Counted from the stretch's first letter, positions 36,115 to 48,447 are shown. The stretch: DNA of 64,000 bases from Charina bottae (GCA_023362775.1 JALMGJ010000004.1:37278929-37342928); one strand, 5' to 3'. Notes: generated by a model from the sequence alone, not told the origin. Numbers and translations are program-made.

Positions 36115-36310
36115 TAAAAATATATGCAACAAGACTCAACCAGTTTCACCTGGGAAGCTATTAGCATCTTAGACCAACCCAAATCCAAAAAGACCAGGGA
36201 ATTCCTAGAAGCTTTGCATTCAGAAAATCAGCCATTAACAGATGCACAGAGACAAACCACATTTACACACCATTCAAAAGAAAACCTTGTAAGGAAACAA
36301 AAAAACTAGA
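36115..36310 (+). mobile_element. Penelope-like element C-terminus
   Basis: Translation of 36124-36309 gives the typical end of a Penelope protein: a REFLEALHSENQPL block followed by a TFTHH segment. It continues the element cut at 35641 and confirms that the block between is an insertion. Confidence 0.7.
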
Positions 36311-36737
36311 ACATTCTAAGATACACATCCTTTAAAGAATCCCAGCACTCCTTAGCTAATTCTTTGCCATGCACATAATTCAATTGACTGTCCTCCACAC
36401 ATAAAACTATGCTGGGCAATGCTCTCTCGTCTCTTAACATATCCTCCTCCTCATCCAAATTAACTGGTGGATTACTCACGGCTCCCCAAAAACCTTCACG
36501 TCGTAGAAACATTTCCATCTTATACGCCCACGAAAGATAATTGGATTCATTCAGCTGTGTTAGAGGGAAACCTCCTCCAATAAGAGACTGCATCTTTGCT
36601 GTGCTCATCACGGCCCCTCCTGGGCAAGATAACGATGAATAAACTGCATAGACTTCCCACAGCTCCAAGTCCGTCTTAGGAAACACACAGCCAGGCACGG
36701 AACCTGTAAAAGCTCCAAATTCGCCCCAGATATCCAC
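36306..36737 (-). CDS. Ty1/copia Gag N-terminal fragment
   Basis: Minus-strand frame of 143 codons. After a possible leader, the stretch from MSTAKMQSL onward has the copia Gag signature: LNESNYLSWAYKMEMFLRRE, then DERALPSIVLCVEDSQLNYV and AKECWDSLKDVY. This domain forms virus-like particles in copia elements. The frame stops at 36306, where the element is cut next to the Penelope fragment, so zinc knuckle, protease, integrase and RT are absent. A copia-like LTR lies upstream at 36895-37250, in the same orientation. Confidence 0.82.
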   Translation of the reverse strand: MDIWGEFGAFTGSVPGCVFPKTDLELWEVYAVYSSLSCPGGAVMSTAKMQSLIGGGFPLTQLNESNYLSWAYKMEMFLRREGFWGAVSNPPVNLDEEEDMLRDERALPSIVLCVEDSQLNYVHGKELAKECWDSLKDVYLRMF

Positions 36738-36894
36738 ACAACTCCTGGATAGGCGTCAACTTCCTCCCAGCCGTGCCAGTGACCTGTTAAAGTCCCAACT
36801 ACACACGTTCCACTGCTGGGCCTGAAACCTGTCAGAGTACACAGCGCTGGGGCTGCCAATGTTCCTTCTAGACCTCAGAGCAATACGTTCTATT

Positions 36895-37250
36895 GAGTAA
36901 GCAGACACTCAGAAGAGATTAGATAAAATAATCTATTTACTCTATATACATATGTAGTACAATACAGTCCAATAATGTCCAACACAGATACAGATGAGAA
37001 TATAGTAACGAGAGAGAATGAACACCAAACCCCCTCTGCTTATATACTTAAATTGACCAATCACATTATAGGTCAAACAAATTATCTGCCACACCCAGCT
37101 TAAACTATATCAGCTGCAGTATGTGTCACCACTTACTTCAACAATGGCTGCTAATTGAATGACTTGCAGAAAGTATTACCTCTAACCTATTTACCTCTCC
37201 TGTCTAATTAATCTATCTGTAAATTCTGGGTATTTATTCAAACCCCAACA
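36895..37250 (-). repeat. Copia-type 5' LTR
   Basis: On the minus strand it starts TGTTGGGGTTTGAATAAATA at 37250, typical of copia LTRs. It has a TATA-like 'gtatataag' (complement near 37038-37046) and runs to about 36895. The inner end and primer site are not exactly resolved. Confidence 0.65.
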
Positions 37251-37860
37251 AAGATGGAGCACTAGAGTATACACAAACACAATAGCTGTGCCACTAATCA
37301 AAAAGAGAGATTATTTTCATAACAAAAAATCCTCAGATCTAGATTTTGTATAGCTGTTGTTTCTTAGAACATATATAAATAAGCAAAAAAGAGACAAAGA
37401 GAAGCAGAGACTGTAGCCAAACTGACAAATTTAAGAACAAAATAAAAATTGTCAACACATTTATTAGACCAAAAAACAAATGTACATTTACGCTGCATCA
37501 GTATTATTTTTATTGAGTGTTTCTTTGCCACGTTATACAATTCCTTTTAACATGACCTAATTTTTCTCCCACTTGTTTCTATTATAATATATAATTGAAT
37601 TTTTTTTAAAGTTGAATGTTCAAACATTGCCTATGTAAGAATGATTCACAGAATAACAATATAGTAAAATCTGAAATTTATTGGGGGAAGGGGGACCATT
37701 AAAGCCAAATGAATGTTAAACCCAAATTGATGTAACGTGCATAAATTTTATGTAGTTTATGTCCTTTTTACATAATTAACATAATGTACATATAGTTTAT
37801 ATAATTGTATGTAAAGCATATAAAATACAAATCATATACAATTTTTACTTATATAACATA
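37251..37860. other. No gene seen
   Basis: AT-rich; nothing recognised before the Tc1 element. Confidence 0.5.
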
Positions 37861-37862
37861 TA

Positions 37863-39013
37863 CAGTCGTGTGAAAAAGTAAGTACACTCCACCTTTGACG
37901 TTTTCAACATAAAAATATTTGAACTGTAAGTGGGTAAGATTTCAACAACTGCCAACTTGTTCAGCAAAACAGCCCAACAGTCTATCCCAACAGCAGAATG
38001 CAAGAAGCTGAAAGAAGTCTTTAAGGCTCCCAAAATTTCATCAGAGGACCTACAGGTAGCTCTTGCCACTACTGATGTCAAAGTACATGAATCTACAATT
38101 AGAAAGAAGCTGCACAAATTAGATCTACATGGGAAGTGTGCCAGGAGGAAACCTTTGCTATCCAGAAAGGACATCAGGGCAAGACTAAAGTTTGCTCATG
38201 AACACCTAGGCAAAGACCAGGACTTCTGGAACAATGTGCTCTGGACATATGAAGCAAAGATAGAGTTATTTGGCCACAGCATCAGAAGACATGTTTGGCA
38301 AAAACTAAAGACAGCAATTCACCTGATACCAACTGCAAAGCACGGTGGTAGATATGTTATGGTTTGGGGCTGCTTTGCTGCATCAGGGCTTGGGCAGCTC
38401 AGCCGCACAGAATCCACTATGAATTCTTCATTGTACCAGAGGGTGCTTGAGGATAAGGTGAGACCATCTGTCAGAAGATTGAAGCTCAACCCAAAGTGGA
38501 CCTTGTAACATGACAATGATAACAAACATTTCAGTAAATCCACCAAGAAATGGCTGAAAAAAGAGAAACGGAGGGTTCTGGAATGGCCAAGTCAAGGTCT
38601 GGATCTAAATCCCATCAAGATGCTGTGGGGTGATTTGAAATGGGCTGTGCATGCAAGAAACCTCTCCAACATTGCACAGCTGAAAAAGTTCTGCATGGAG
38701 GAGTGGGGAAAAAATCCTCCCAGTGGATGTTGGAGATGGGTAAGACAGTTATAAGAAACACCTACTTGCCAAAGGGGGCAATACCAGATATTAGAGCCAA
38801 GGGTGTTCTTACTTTTTCCACAGAAGGAAATGGCATATCTGTTAAATTTTTGTTGAATAAATGATTGCAAAGTAAATTTTTCATAGTTTTTTTTTCAATT
38901 ATATCACCTTTATCTTTATATGCTGTTTGAATGAAGATAAAATATTGGTATGTCCACATATGATAAAAAAGAAAAAAACTTACATGGGGTGTACTTACTT
39001 TTTCACATGACTG
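37863..39013 (+). mobile_element. Tc1/mariner element, complete ends
   Basis: A 1151-bp element flanked by TA (37861-37862 and 39014-39015). The inverted repeats begin cagtcgtgtgaaaaagtaag on the left and, read inward, cagtcatgtgaaaaagtaag on the right, agreeing over about 26 of 28 bases. It encloses a decayed transposase and a short AT-rich 3' segment. Confidence 0.95.
37930..38753 (+). pseudogene. Tc1 transposase, catalytically dead
   Basis: The enzyme would cut and paste the element at TA sites. The frame opens at 37930. The N-terminal DNA-binding part is shortened; STIRKKLHKLDLHGK near residue 56 marks the second helix-turn-helix. LWTYEAKIELFG at 38239 is the first catalytic block, with tyrosine (TAT, 38248-38250) where Asp is expected. 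WGCFAASG lies near 38365. A TAA at 38506-38508 interrupts just before HDNDNKH, which still holds the second Asp. GLDLNPIKMLWGDLK follows in the same frame, with lysine (38617-38619) where the third acidic residue normally sits. The frame stops again near 38751. Two of three catalytic residues are therefore lost. Confidence 0.88.
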
Positions 39014-39165
39014 TACTTATATTGTATAAAATTTAAGTCAATTGCATAACATTTATGCAATTTTTTTTCAAATGTATGATTATTGTTTAAATTCAGATTT
39101 TGTCTATAATGTTCAAGGTCCAAATGAATGGGGTCTGTAAACTCTACAAGATTATAAAAGGGTCT

Positions 39166-39502
39166 ATCCTTAGGAATAAGAAGATCAAACCAGTCCATAC
39201 TCCAGGAAATAAAGCCAGACTGCTCACTTGAGGGAATGATATTAAGGCAAAACTGAAGTACTTTGGCCACATAATGAGAAGACAGGATACCCTGGAGAAG
39301 AAGCTGATGCTAGGGAAAGTGGAAGGCAAAAGGAAGAGGGGCCGACCAAGGGCAAGATGGATGGATGTTATTCTAGAGGTGATGGACTCAACCGTGGGGG
39401 ACCTGGGGATGGCAACGGCTGACAGGAAGCTCTGGCGTGGGCTGGTCCATGAAGTCACAAAGAGTCGGAAGCGACTGAACAAATAAACAACAAATCCTTA
39501 GG
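39166..39502 (+). mobile_element. BovB-related RTE LINE 3' end with 9-bp target duplication
   Basis: Insert 39175-39493 flanked by atccttagg (39166-39174, 39494-39502). The frame 39274-39486 reads a BovB-like C-terminus: MRRQDTLEKKLMLGKVEGKR, GRPRARWMDVILEVMD, VTKSRKRLNK. It differs from the BovB copies at 15.5 and 53.9 kb (KRLNK versus TRLND, different middle), so it is a second RTE subfamily. Confidence 0.88.
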
Positions 39503-39592
39503 TTGGGTGTCCTGTACCTGAAGTATCCCCAAAATCTATCCAAATGTTGTCTTTAAAATGCCTCTCAAAATTTTTTGGACCTATATCAGTCA

Positions 39593-39810
39593 TGAGAACC
39601 AGTCTGATGTAGTGGTTAAGGCATCAGGCTAGAATGCAGGAGACTGTGAGTTCTAGTCCTGCCTTATGCACAAACCCAGCTGGGTGACTTTGGGCCAGTC
39701 ACTCTCTCTCAGCCCTAGGAAACACTTCTGAAATCTTGCCAGGAAAACTGCAGGGACTTGTCCAGGCAGTCACCAGGAGTCAACATTTGACTCAAAGGAA
39801 CAAAAATATT
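39593..39810 (+). mobile_element. tRNA-derived SINE, variant tail
   Basis: A box tgatgtagtgg (39605-39615), B box agttctagtcc (39649-39659), body with 'gggccagtcactctctctca' shared with 12465. The 3' half differs: 'gaaatcttgccaggaaaact' then 'gtcaccaggagtcaacattt', resembling the tail of the 5S-derived SINE at 25796. Confidence 0.82.
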
Positions 39811-39853
39811 TAGATAGACAGACAGACAGACAGACAGACCGACCGACCGACCG
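39811..39853. repeat. (GACA)n/(GACC)n microsatellite
   Basis: GACA units turning into GACC units, directly after the SINE tail. Confidence 0.9.
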
Positions 39854-40555
39854 GTCACTCTATAGATTAACGCACTGTATACTGTCCTCTTCTAGAAAGG
39901 TAACCTTCCTCCTAGTTTTATTTTCTTTAGGCTAAAAAAACCTCAGTTCACTTTTGTAGGTTTGCAGTCTAGACATTTCTCTTGCTACTTTCTCTAAATT
40001 CTACCCGAGTTTAATTCTGTATTATTTCCTACTTTACTAGAGCTATAAGGAATAAACTGTCTCTAAAAAATGTTAAAAGACAAAATAAAGTGCACAGACT
40101 CAATCCTCAACATTACTTACAGTCCATAGAAATTTTTATCATGAACGTTCTTTTTAGCATGATAGTTCTAGTATATTATTGCTGAACTATGTATTTGTCA
40201 TATTAGAAATTGCAATAAATAAGAATTGTAAAAGAATTGGCTTACTTGGGAATCAGTAAATCCAAATAGCGATGTCAGCAGTTTGTCACCTACGAGATAA
40301 GGAAATGAATCCAGTGCATGAGATGATTGCCTCCCACTGACTCCATAATGGCCAAGTAATATCAGGGATATTACTAGCTAACTAGTGTGTCCTAGCTGAC
40401 TCCTATGGCCTTCTAATTCTTCTCCTGGTCAGAGGCTAGAAATAGTCCCTCCCTGCCATCATCTCAATAAATCCAGGCTTCTGCATGATTTATTCTTGGT
40501 TTATGTCTCTCACTTGGTTGGAGAGAAGCCAAGTTGAGTTTCAGCTTCCACATAA
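39854..40555. other. No gene seen
   Basis: AT-rich; nothing recognised. Confidence 0.5.
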
Positions 40556-40678
40556 CTTTAAACCAATGTTTCTCAACTTCCTCAACTTTAAGATGTGTGG
40601 GCTTCAACTCCTGGAATTCCAGGAGTTGAACTCCACACATCTTAAAAGTTGAGGAGGTTGAGAAACACTGCTCTAAAC
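40556..40678. mobile_element. hAT-type palindromic MITE with 8-bp target duplication
   Basis: Element 40564-40670, almost a full palindrome (arm 'tctcaac..ctcaactttaagatgtgtgg' and its complement; centre ggaattcc). Ends CAATGTTTCTCAAC and GTTGAGAAACACTG. Flanks ctttaaac (40556-40563) and ctctaaac (40671-40678) match 7 of 8. Confidence 0.85.
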
Positions 40679-41136
40679 ACACCATAGATGGCACCACTGG
40701 CAGGAGAAGAGAAGCAGGAACAATCAAGCAATGATCTTAAAATTCTGGCTTATTATGAAATCCAAAAGTGGCCATATATGCAGAAATCCCCAGGATTTCT
40801 TTTTTTTAAAAAAACAGTGTGCTCTGAAGGAAATAAGCTGAGTGGAAAGAGGAGAAAGGAGAGATTGCTTAAATCTTTCCCTTCCAATTTAAAAACTGAT
40901 CAGTGCTCTCCATAATTTCAGTCTACTGTGGGGAAAATACTGGTGATCTGTATTTTTCCTCTCGACAAAAAGCAACTTAAGGTGGGAAAGTAACCAAAAA
41001 GGATAGTGTTCTGTGAATAATACTTTCACTGACATTCCTTTCCTGCTTTCCATTAAAGGCTGTTCTTCAATAATAGATAAATAAAAAGGAGCTGCATATA
41101 ACATGCATTTTGGGTGCTTCAACACACTCCCTATGA
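40679..41136. other. No gene seen
   Basis: Nothing recognised. Confidence 0.5.
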
Positions 41137-42770
41137 TTTATTTTTTATTTTTATTTATTTAACGTCATAGACCAAAATATAACTATAAAACTTCAACACT
41201 AACCTTGAACTAAAATATTAAAAAGAAAATGTAGCTAATACCTTCTAATGTGGGACAATACAACAAAGCTTGATTATACCCAAAATTTTCCTACTATAAA
41301 CATGACTGAGCAATATTTTTCCATCTATTTTGAGACTTCTATAATTTATTGCCTAGTAAAAAGGATGAGTTCTCTTCCACAATATAATTGGAACGATTAA
41401 TGATGGGTAATATTAATTTACAGCACCATGTACGGTACCATGGACAATTTAGCAGAACATGAGATATTGATTCAACAACACCCTCCATGCAAGAGCAGAT
41501 TCAGTCCTGCAAGGGAAGGTCACTATATTCCCTTCCAGAATCCTTGATGGTGTGAGTAAAAGCTCTGCTGTAAGGGACAGGGAAAATATTGTATAGATAC
41601 TTAAAATATTGTATACAAAATATTGTATAGATAGATAAAGGCCTGTTCTAAAGGGCAATATTATAATGATGAGAGATTCTGCTCCTGTTCTTCTGTAAGC
41701 CTAGGATACGTTGCTTGATCGCTTGTAAGGCCCTCTCAGTCCCTAAGGTTATCAATGATTGAGCTGGGGTACACAGAAGGAGCCTCCCTGAAGATTGTCG
41801 AACAATCGGGCGTACCCTGGAAATGGTGAATTGCACCGGCTAATCCTTCTAACACCAGACCAAATCACAGCTAAGCGGACTGGACACGGTAAGTAAAGTA
41901 AAGTAATGATTGAGCTGAGAATCCACAGAGGATAGATGGAAGTTATACCTTTTTCCAATGAGTCAAACTTGTCAACAAAGACAAAATGGGAAAGAGATCT
42001 CTCCCTCAAAATTTTATTTTTAGCCAGTGTTTTAACTGGCAAATCCTCACGCAAACCTCTACTGACATGCAACCTACCTCCAGCCTCAAGCTTACACTGG
42101 AAATGCAATGAGGAAGATGAAGCATTGCCCTTAAGAACTTGGGCTGGATTACCTCCAAATTTTGTACATCACTATAGGCACAAATTTGCGCACCATAGAA
42201 GGCTCAACACCTTGACCTGGAAGAGCGTGATTCCAGCAGGGATGAAACTGCTTCCATCTATGGATTACCCTCTTGTAATATTAATCATAATGCTCCAAGA
42301 GAATACGCATATGCAAGTTAGATGTACATGAAGTTGAGGTCTTTCTGTCTCTGTTTCTGACTTTCTTCCTATTTAATCTTTATACTCATTCTCTAATTCA
42401 AGCCATGATGAAAAGTTAATTCTACCTCCCTATATTAGCAAATAAATAGTATCTATTCTGCTTTATGCAGATGTTATCCTCTCCTTAAGTTGATCTCCAA
42501 CAGAGTCTATGAGCCTTAGGGCTTATTGTAGTGAAGAAAAATTAGAAATTAATTACAATAAAACCAAAGTGGTTGCTTTTACAAAATGATGCACCAATGT
42601 CCTTCATAAATGGAAAATCAGCTGCAATCAGATCGAGCAATTTAAGACTTTTAGGTATTCAGGAATTATGTTCCAATCCTCTAATACTTGGAAGGAGCAA
42701 GAAAAAGCTACCTCATCCTGTGCACAAACACAATAAAAATCCAATATGATTATCAGATGTGCTCTTTATG
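41137..42770 (-). mobile_element. Decayed non-LTR retrotransposon, inverted 5' part (R4/Dong-like?)
   Basis: The low end (41137-41161) is T-rich on plus, i.e. an (AAATA)n tail on minus. The minus strand at 41440-41520 encodes a C-terminal zinc motif (C-S-C-M-E, then ESISHVLLNCPWY). The segment 42330-42770 reads the other way: on plus it carries RT remnants (LEINYNKTKVVAF near 42545 and FRYSGIMFQSS near 42650). This head-to-head order fits twin-priming inversion. The same RT motif is at the right window edge. The clade is uncertain; stops are frequent. Confidence 0.55.
41754..41917 (+). mobile_element. 138-bp short retroposon with 13-bp target duplication
   Basis: Insert 41767-41904 flanked by perfect aatgattgagctg (41754-41766 and 41905-41917). 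It ends in a 'gtaagtaaagtaaagt' tail, so it inserted in plus orientation within the LINE above. The body (gggtacacagaaggagcctc...) was not recognised. Confidence 0.75.
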
Positions 42771-43570
42771 ACTACAATAGACATTACAAAATTATCTTGT
42801 TATTTATAATTACTTTAAAAATGTAATTCACTTAACTCATATGTATATGAAGAAAATTGCCCCCTAGAATTGTCAGCATGTGTATGTACTTAAAATAAAA
42901 GACCCAAAGGAAATTAGGTTGAGGATATAACTTGATGTACCATTAATCCAGGAAGTGCATTTTTCTTTCTCACATATTTGTTTCAATTAGAGTTCAGTGA
43001 ATCATATTCACAGCCCCAGAGAGAACTTCAAGCAAGCATCTCCCCTGTTAGAAGATAATTTAGAATGCTGCCTCGAATATCTATGGTGCTGCTCTTTTAG
43101 TATCTTGTCCTTCAGAAACATGAGAATGGAAAAGTGAATTAAAGTAACTGAGTGCACACTGAAATTTTGAAATTCTGTGCATATAAATATGTTTGAGCCT
43201 AACCTTTCTTCAGGCAATATTTCAAGACCTCATTTAATCTCGGCCTCAGAGGAATATACTATCATCACTATATTATTTGAAATGCACACCCAAGAGAGAC
43301 AGACAAAGAGACTTATTTTGCATCTGTCATCTGATCCCACAGTCTTCTTAGAGCCATTCCTATTTTGGAAAGTCTTTATAAATTGTGTAAGTTAAAAGAT
43401 GCTTATAATGTGCACAAAAACATACAAAATACAGAAATCAAGTAACATATGCGAATGGGGTCACCAGCTACACGAGCGAGCCCAACAAATGGAGCCCCCT
43501 TCCCCCCCTCCTTGTTTTTATTTTTGGTCCTCCCTTTCTGCTTTCCCTCCCAAACATCTGAGTTTCTCCT
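42771..43570. other. No gene seen
   Basis: AT-rich up to 43400, then pyrimidine-rich DNA that may include the start of the retrocopied 5' UTR downstream. Confidence 0.45.
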
Positions 43571-44300
<730 letters not shown>

Positions 44301-44671
44301 TTACATTTTGGTAGTCCAAGGAAAAGAGGAGGTGGAACTTGTAAAAGAACGTGAATTGTAGCCCATGTCCTGCCTGAATACCACTGATGGATCGTTTTAT
44401 GAAAGTAATAACATATGCTTAAAAAAAAACCCTGGAAAGCAAATAGTAACATACATATATTTGTTCCAAAACAACTTACAGGCATACAGAACAAAATAAT
44501 AATAGCCCAATGAGAAAAAAAGTTCTTGTTTAGTCTAACATAAAATGTATACTTAAACTTTTTATCTCAAGTTGATTAGCTTCAGTGAAATTTTTAACAG
44601 CTAATACAGCCAGAGTTGGAAGAGCTTTACAGCCATATCCCAATCTCAGCTGTGGCTGTAAATCCAGTATA
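44301..44671. other. No gene seen
   Basis: May include the distal 3' UTR of the HMGN retrocopy; an A-run lies at 44421-44428. Confidence 0.4.
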
Positions 44672-44850
44672 CAGGTAGTCCTCGTTTAGTGACCACAAGT
44701 GGGACCGGCAACTCGGTTAAGCGAAGTGATAGCTAAGTGAAACCACGATTGTGCTTATGATCTTACTTCAGCTTTCCTTTGCTTTACAGACCTGTGAAGG
44801 TCGTAAATGTGAGGATTGGTAGCAAAGTTACTTTTTCATCATCGTTGTAA
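44672..44850 (+). mobile_element. TA-flanked MITE, left-end fragment
   Basis: Starts caggtagtcctcgtttagtg after TA (44670-44671), as in the 17187 element, with 'ggttaagcgaagtgat' inside. No right end found, so it is truncated or internally decayed. Confidence 0.7.
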
Positions 44851-45866
44851 CTGCAAACAGGCTTTAAAGGAATTACTCTCTGTGAACCCTGGAAGAGCTC
44901 TGACCTGATGACCCAGGAATAATAAATGTCTTTTTAAAATATCCCATTGTCCAAAAATCCTAAGACAGAAAAATGAACCCACTGAAGCCCCATTGTGCAC
45001 TTGAATTCTTCAACTTTAACTGTCATTGATGTATCTTCGATACCATATTTTTAAAAAATGTTGACGAATAAGCCACATTTAGAGTAATTGAAAAACACAA
45101 GCTAAAATTTATCAACAACTTGGCACACTATAGTACTTCAGAACACAGAAAAAATGGAGTACGTTATGATAAGCATATTGAAATTCTTGACCCAATTCTT
45201 ATATATTTATTCCTGCCTATAAGGCAGACATTTCTCCCTTTCCCTGCCTCCCCACAAATACACTTCACATGATTAGTAAAGTATGTATGTATGTATGTAT
45301 GTATGTATGTATGTATGTGCATGCATGTTTAAAATTCTACTTTATGCTAAGGGTATAAAGGCATGACTTTACTGAGATTTAGTTGCAAGAAGGAAGGGAG
45401 GAAGAGAGGTGGCTAGGCTACATTCACACTGCAACATTGCATTTAACAACACTGCATGCAAGCAGATTCCAGACATTATCTTAACCCAATACTGGTGTCA
45501 TCAGCAATCCTGTACTCCATGTGGTCTACTTTGAAGTTCAGGTCATCTCTAAACAAAATTAAAAACACTGTTCCAAAACAAATTTTCAACACTCTGCGTA
45601 TCTCTTCATTGTGAAAACTGTCCATTTACTCTTACTCTCTGCTTTCTATTCTTCACTAATTCATGACATCTCTTTTTTAGTGCATAATAACTTAAAAGCT
45701 AAAAGGTGGAGCAAAGGTTTGCAGAAGCCATTTTGGTTCTTCTATATCTGTTGAGTAATTTCTAATCCACACAGTGTTTTGACACAGTCCACTTTCAGGT
45801 GCTCCCCCTCATATTAGGCCACCAGTAGGCTATGTAAACTCCAAGAAAGATTTTAAAAAGTAGATA
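44851..45866. other. No gene seen; (GTAT)n microsatellite
   Basis: A GTAT/TATG microsatellite occupies about 45281-45318. The remainder is AT-rich without recognised features. Confidence 0.5.
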
Positions 45867-46660
45867 CAGGTAGTCCTTGAGTTACGTCCATTCATTCAGC
45901 ACCCCTTCAAAGTTACGACATCACTGAACGAACGGTAGTTACGAACGGTCCTCAAAGTTCTGGGCATTGCAGCGCCCCTGCAGTAATGTGATCAAAATTT
46001 GGGAGCTTGGCAACTGGCCCACTTTTACAACCGTCACAGTGTCCCACAATCACATTCTCCTGCCCTGCACAAACTGCCTCTGCTTCAACTCCTCCCACCC
46101 GCCTATCTCCCCCCCATCTCTGCCCTTTGGCCTCCCTGCACTCCGCCGCCTACCCCTGCCGCTCCCCCCAGCGGACCTTCTCTGTCTTCTTCTTTCTCCT
46201 GCTGCTGGCTGGAATCCAGGTGCTGGGCGAGGCTGCAGCCCCAGGACACACATGGCGAGCATGGCAGGGCAGCGGAGCCTCATTTGCCAAAGCGAGCTTG
46301 CCGGGCCCGGCTGTGGAGGAGGGGGTGGGATGGAGCCAGCAAAGGAGGCAGGGCGTCAGTGTGGGTGGAGGAGCCCCATCTTCTGACACCGGCGTAAGAA
46401 GTGATAGCCTGCAGACTGTGGAGAATGCAGGAGGACAGGACGGCGAGGTGCAGTGCACTCCATTGCCAGGCAAGGCAGGATAGGCAGTGGTGGCTCCCTG
46501 GCCAAAGGTGGTTGTGCGGGAGGCGCTGTTCAGGGTGGTGAGGGAACTGGAGGAAGCAGAGGGACGAGGGCTTCCTGGAGGCGCAGCGTGCGCTCTGCAG
46601 CTCATGTTGGAAGCGGCTGGCCCTTTGCGGTACTTCCACAAGGTCACCAATGGCCTTTCA
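45867..46660 (+). mobile_element. TA-flanked MITE with GC-rich interior, right end not found
   Basis: Starts caggtagtccttgagttacg after TA (45865-45866), followed by 'acgaacggtcctcaaagttc' and 'acaaccgtcacagtg', the latter shared with the 17187 element (17279-17293). The interior (46070-46650) is strongly GC-rich and gives overlapping open frames on both strands through composition alone. Confidence 0.65.
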
Positions 46661-48447
46661 TGACTGACTATATACTTGAATCTGGATCTTCCTAGTTCTA
46701 GCCCAATACGATACTATGATGGCTACTAGTTTTATTTTAGATTAAATAGTTAAATTATCTAAACAGTAAACTATAGGATTATTTTATTTATGGTTAGCGA
46801 AAACAAGCCAGCTTCATTCATTACTGTGTGAAGTTTAGTAGTTTTACTAATTGAAATTAAAACTATAAGTTGTCTTTCACTCTTAATAAGGTCTACTTAT
46901 TAATTGGAAACAAATGCTTTTATATTCGTTCAAGAGGAGAAGGGATGGAGGATATCATAGACTAAGTAAATATTAAGAGGAATACACTTTGAAATATGGA
47001 AAGGACATAAATGTTCCTTCTGAATATTCAGTGTCATAATCACCTTTTGGTAGTCTTCATGCATACAGACTTAACCACACATATAGATAAAACTATAGAT
47101 GAACTAGCGTGTGATGGCTTCCAATGTAATCTCTTACAGTTCCAAATGTGTAGCAACCATAAAGGTCCATCTCCAAAATGTCCTGTATAACTTGAAAGAA
47201 CTACATTAGGTCTCTGAAACATAAATACTGAACAATTCATTGATTTCTGACTGGCCAAGGACTGTTGTCATGGTCACAACAAAAGCCTAACTCAAATTCT
47301 TCTCATTATGCAGGATATCATCTATTTCCATATCAAATTTCAATAAGCATTCCCATAATTTGGTAGGCATCAAAATGCACAGCATGAGTTACCACAGCAA
47401 ATCTACAAAGCAATTCTAAATCTTAAATTAGATTTTTAAAAATAGAGTCCTTATAGACAAATTGCAACGTATTACTGGAAAAGAACAGAAGATTCTATGA
47501 TCCAAATCTTCAGTGTGAAAACAATATACTAAGAAATAAACTGAGATATGGCATGCAACTGAGGATAATTAACACACCTGAATTAAAACCAACACATAAT
47601 GATGAATGTTGAACACAGATACATAGTATCAGAAGAACTATGACAATGGAGTATGCTGAGTAGAAACTTAAAAAAAATCTCTTTGAATACCAGATTCCAA
47701 AATCATACAACAAATTACTTATCAAAGTTAACCACTTTTAAAAAAAGATGTGCTATACAAAATGGAAAACATGAAATTGTTCAGGAAAATAATCTCAATG
47801 GTCTCTACAATTCTTTAGATAAGAACCATGATTTTTGTTAACCCTAAGTTATTCTTAAGTACTCTTCTGTTTGTTTAAATAGCATATATGGCTCTTGCTG
47901 TAAATAAGTACAAATTGTCTGTCAAATGTAAGGCAAGAGTAAGTTTAATGGATTTCAGTTCTTGCATTTAAATACCAAGGGTTAAATATCACACAGAAAG
48001 AGGCCTATCCGGTTGAAACACATCCATCTGATGGCGACAGAACACAGTATAAAGTGGATCTTAAGACTCACGCAGGTTCATATGAGAAAAGTTCTGGGAC
48101 AATGATATTAGTATAAAAATAAAATAAACAAATAGGTATGCCTGAATTACTTTGAAGAGGGATTGATTTTGTATATTTTCCAAGTGAATTCTTACAAAGC
48201 ATTTAATTTAAAAAATCCCTTGCTAAACATCTTCTTCCATTTCCTTCTTCCCAAACCACAGAAATGTACCTTGAGCAGGTGAAAATCTCAGAAACATGTG
48301 CCTGTGTAAAGGGTAGCATTCCATTTTGTGATTAGAGTTTGACTTGCCCATAGCTGCACCCAACCCAACTTATAACTGGTAGAGCTGTGTCAATCTTTCA
48401 GAAGAAGTTCTTTGGAATGTGGGAGAACTGTACAACTCTTTTCCAAC
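46661..48447. other. About 1.8 kb without recognised gene
   Basis: AT-rich; short frames without motifs. Confidence 0.5.

Noticed and set aside
45967..46650. Long overlapping open frames on both strands
   Set aside because: They lie in the GC-rich interior of a MITE and have low-complexity Pro/Ser/Arg/Ala composition in all frames.
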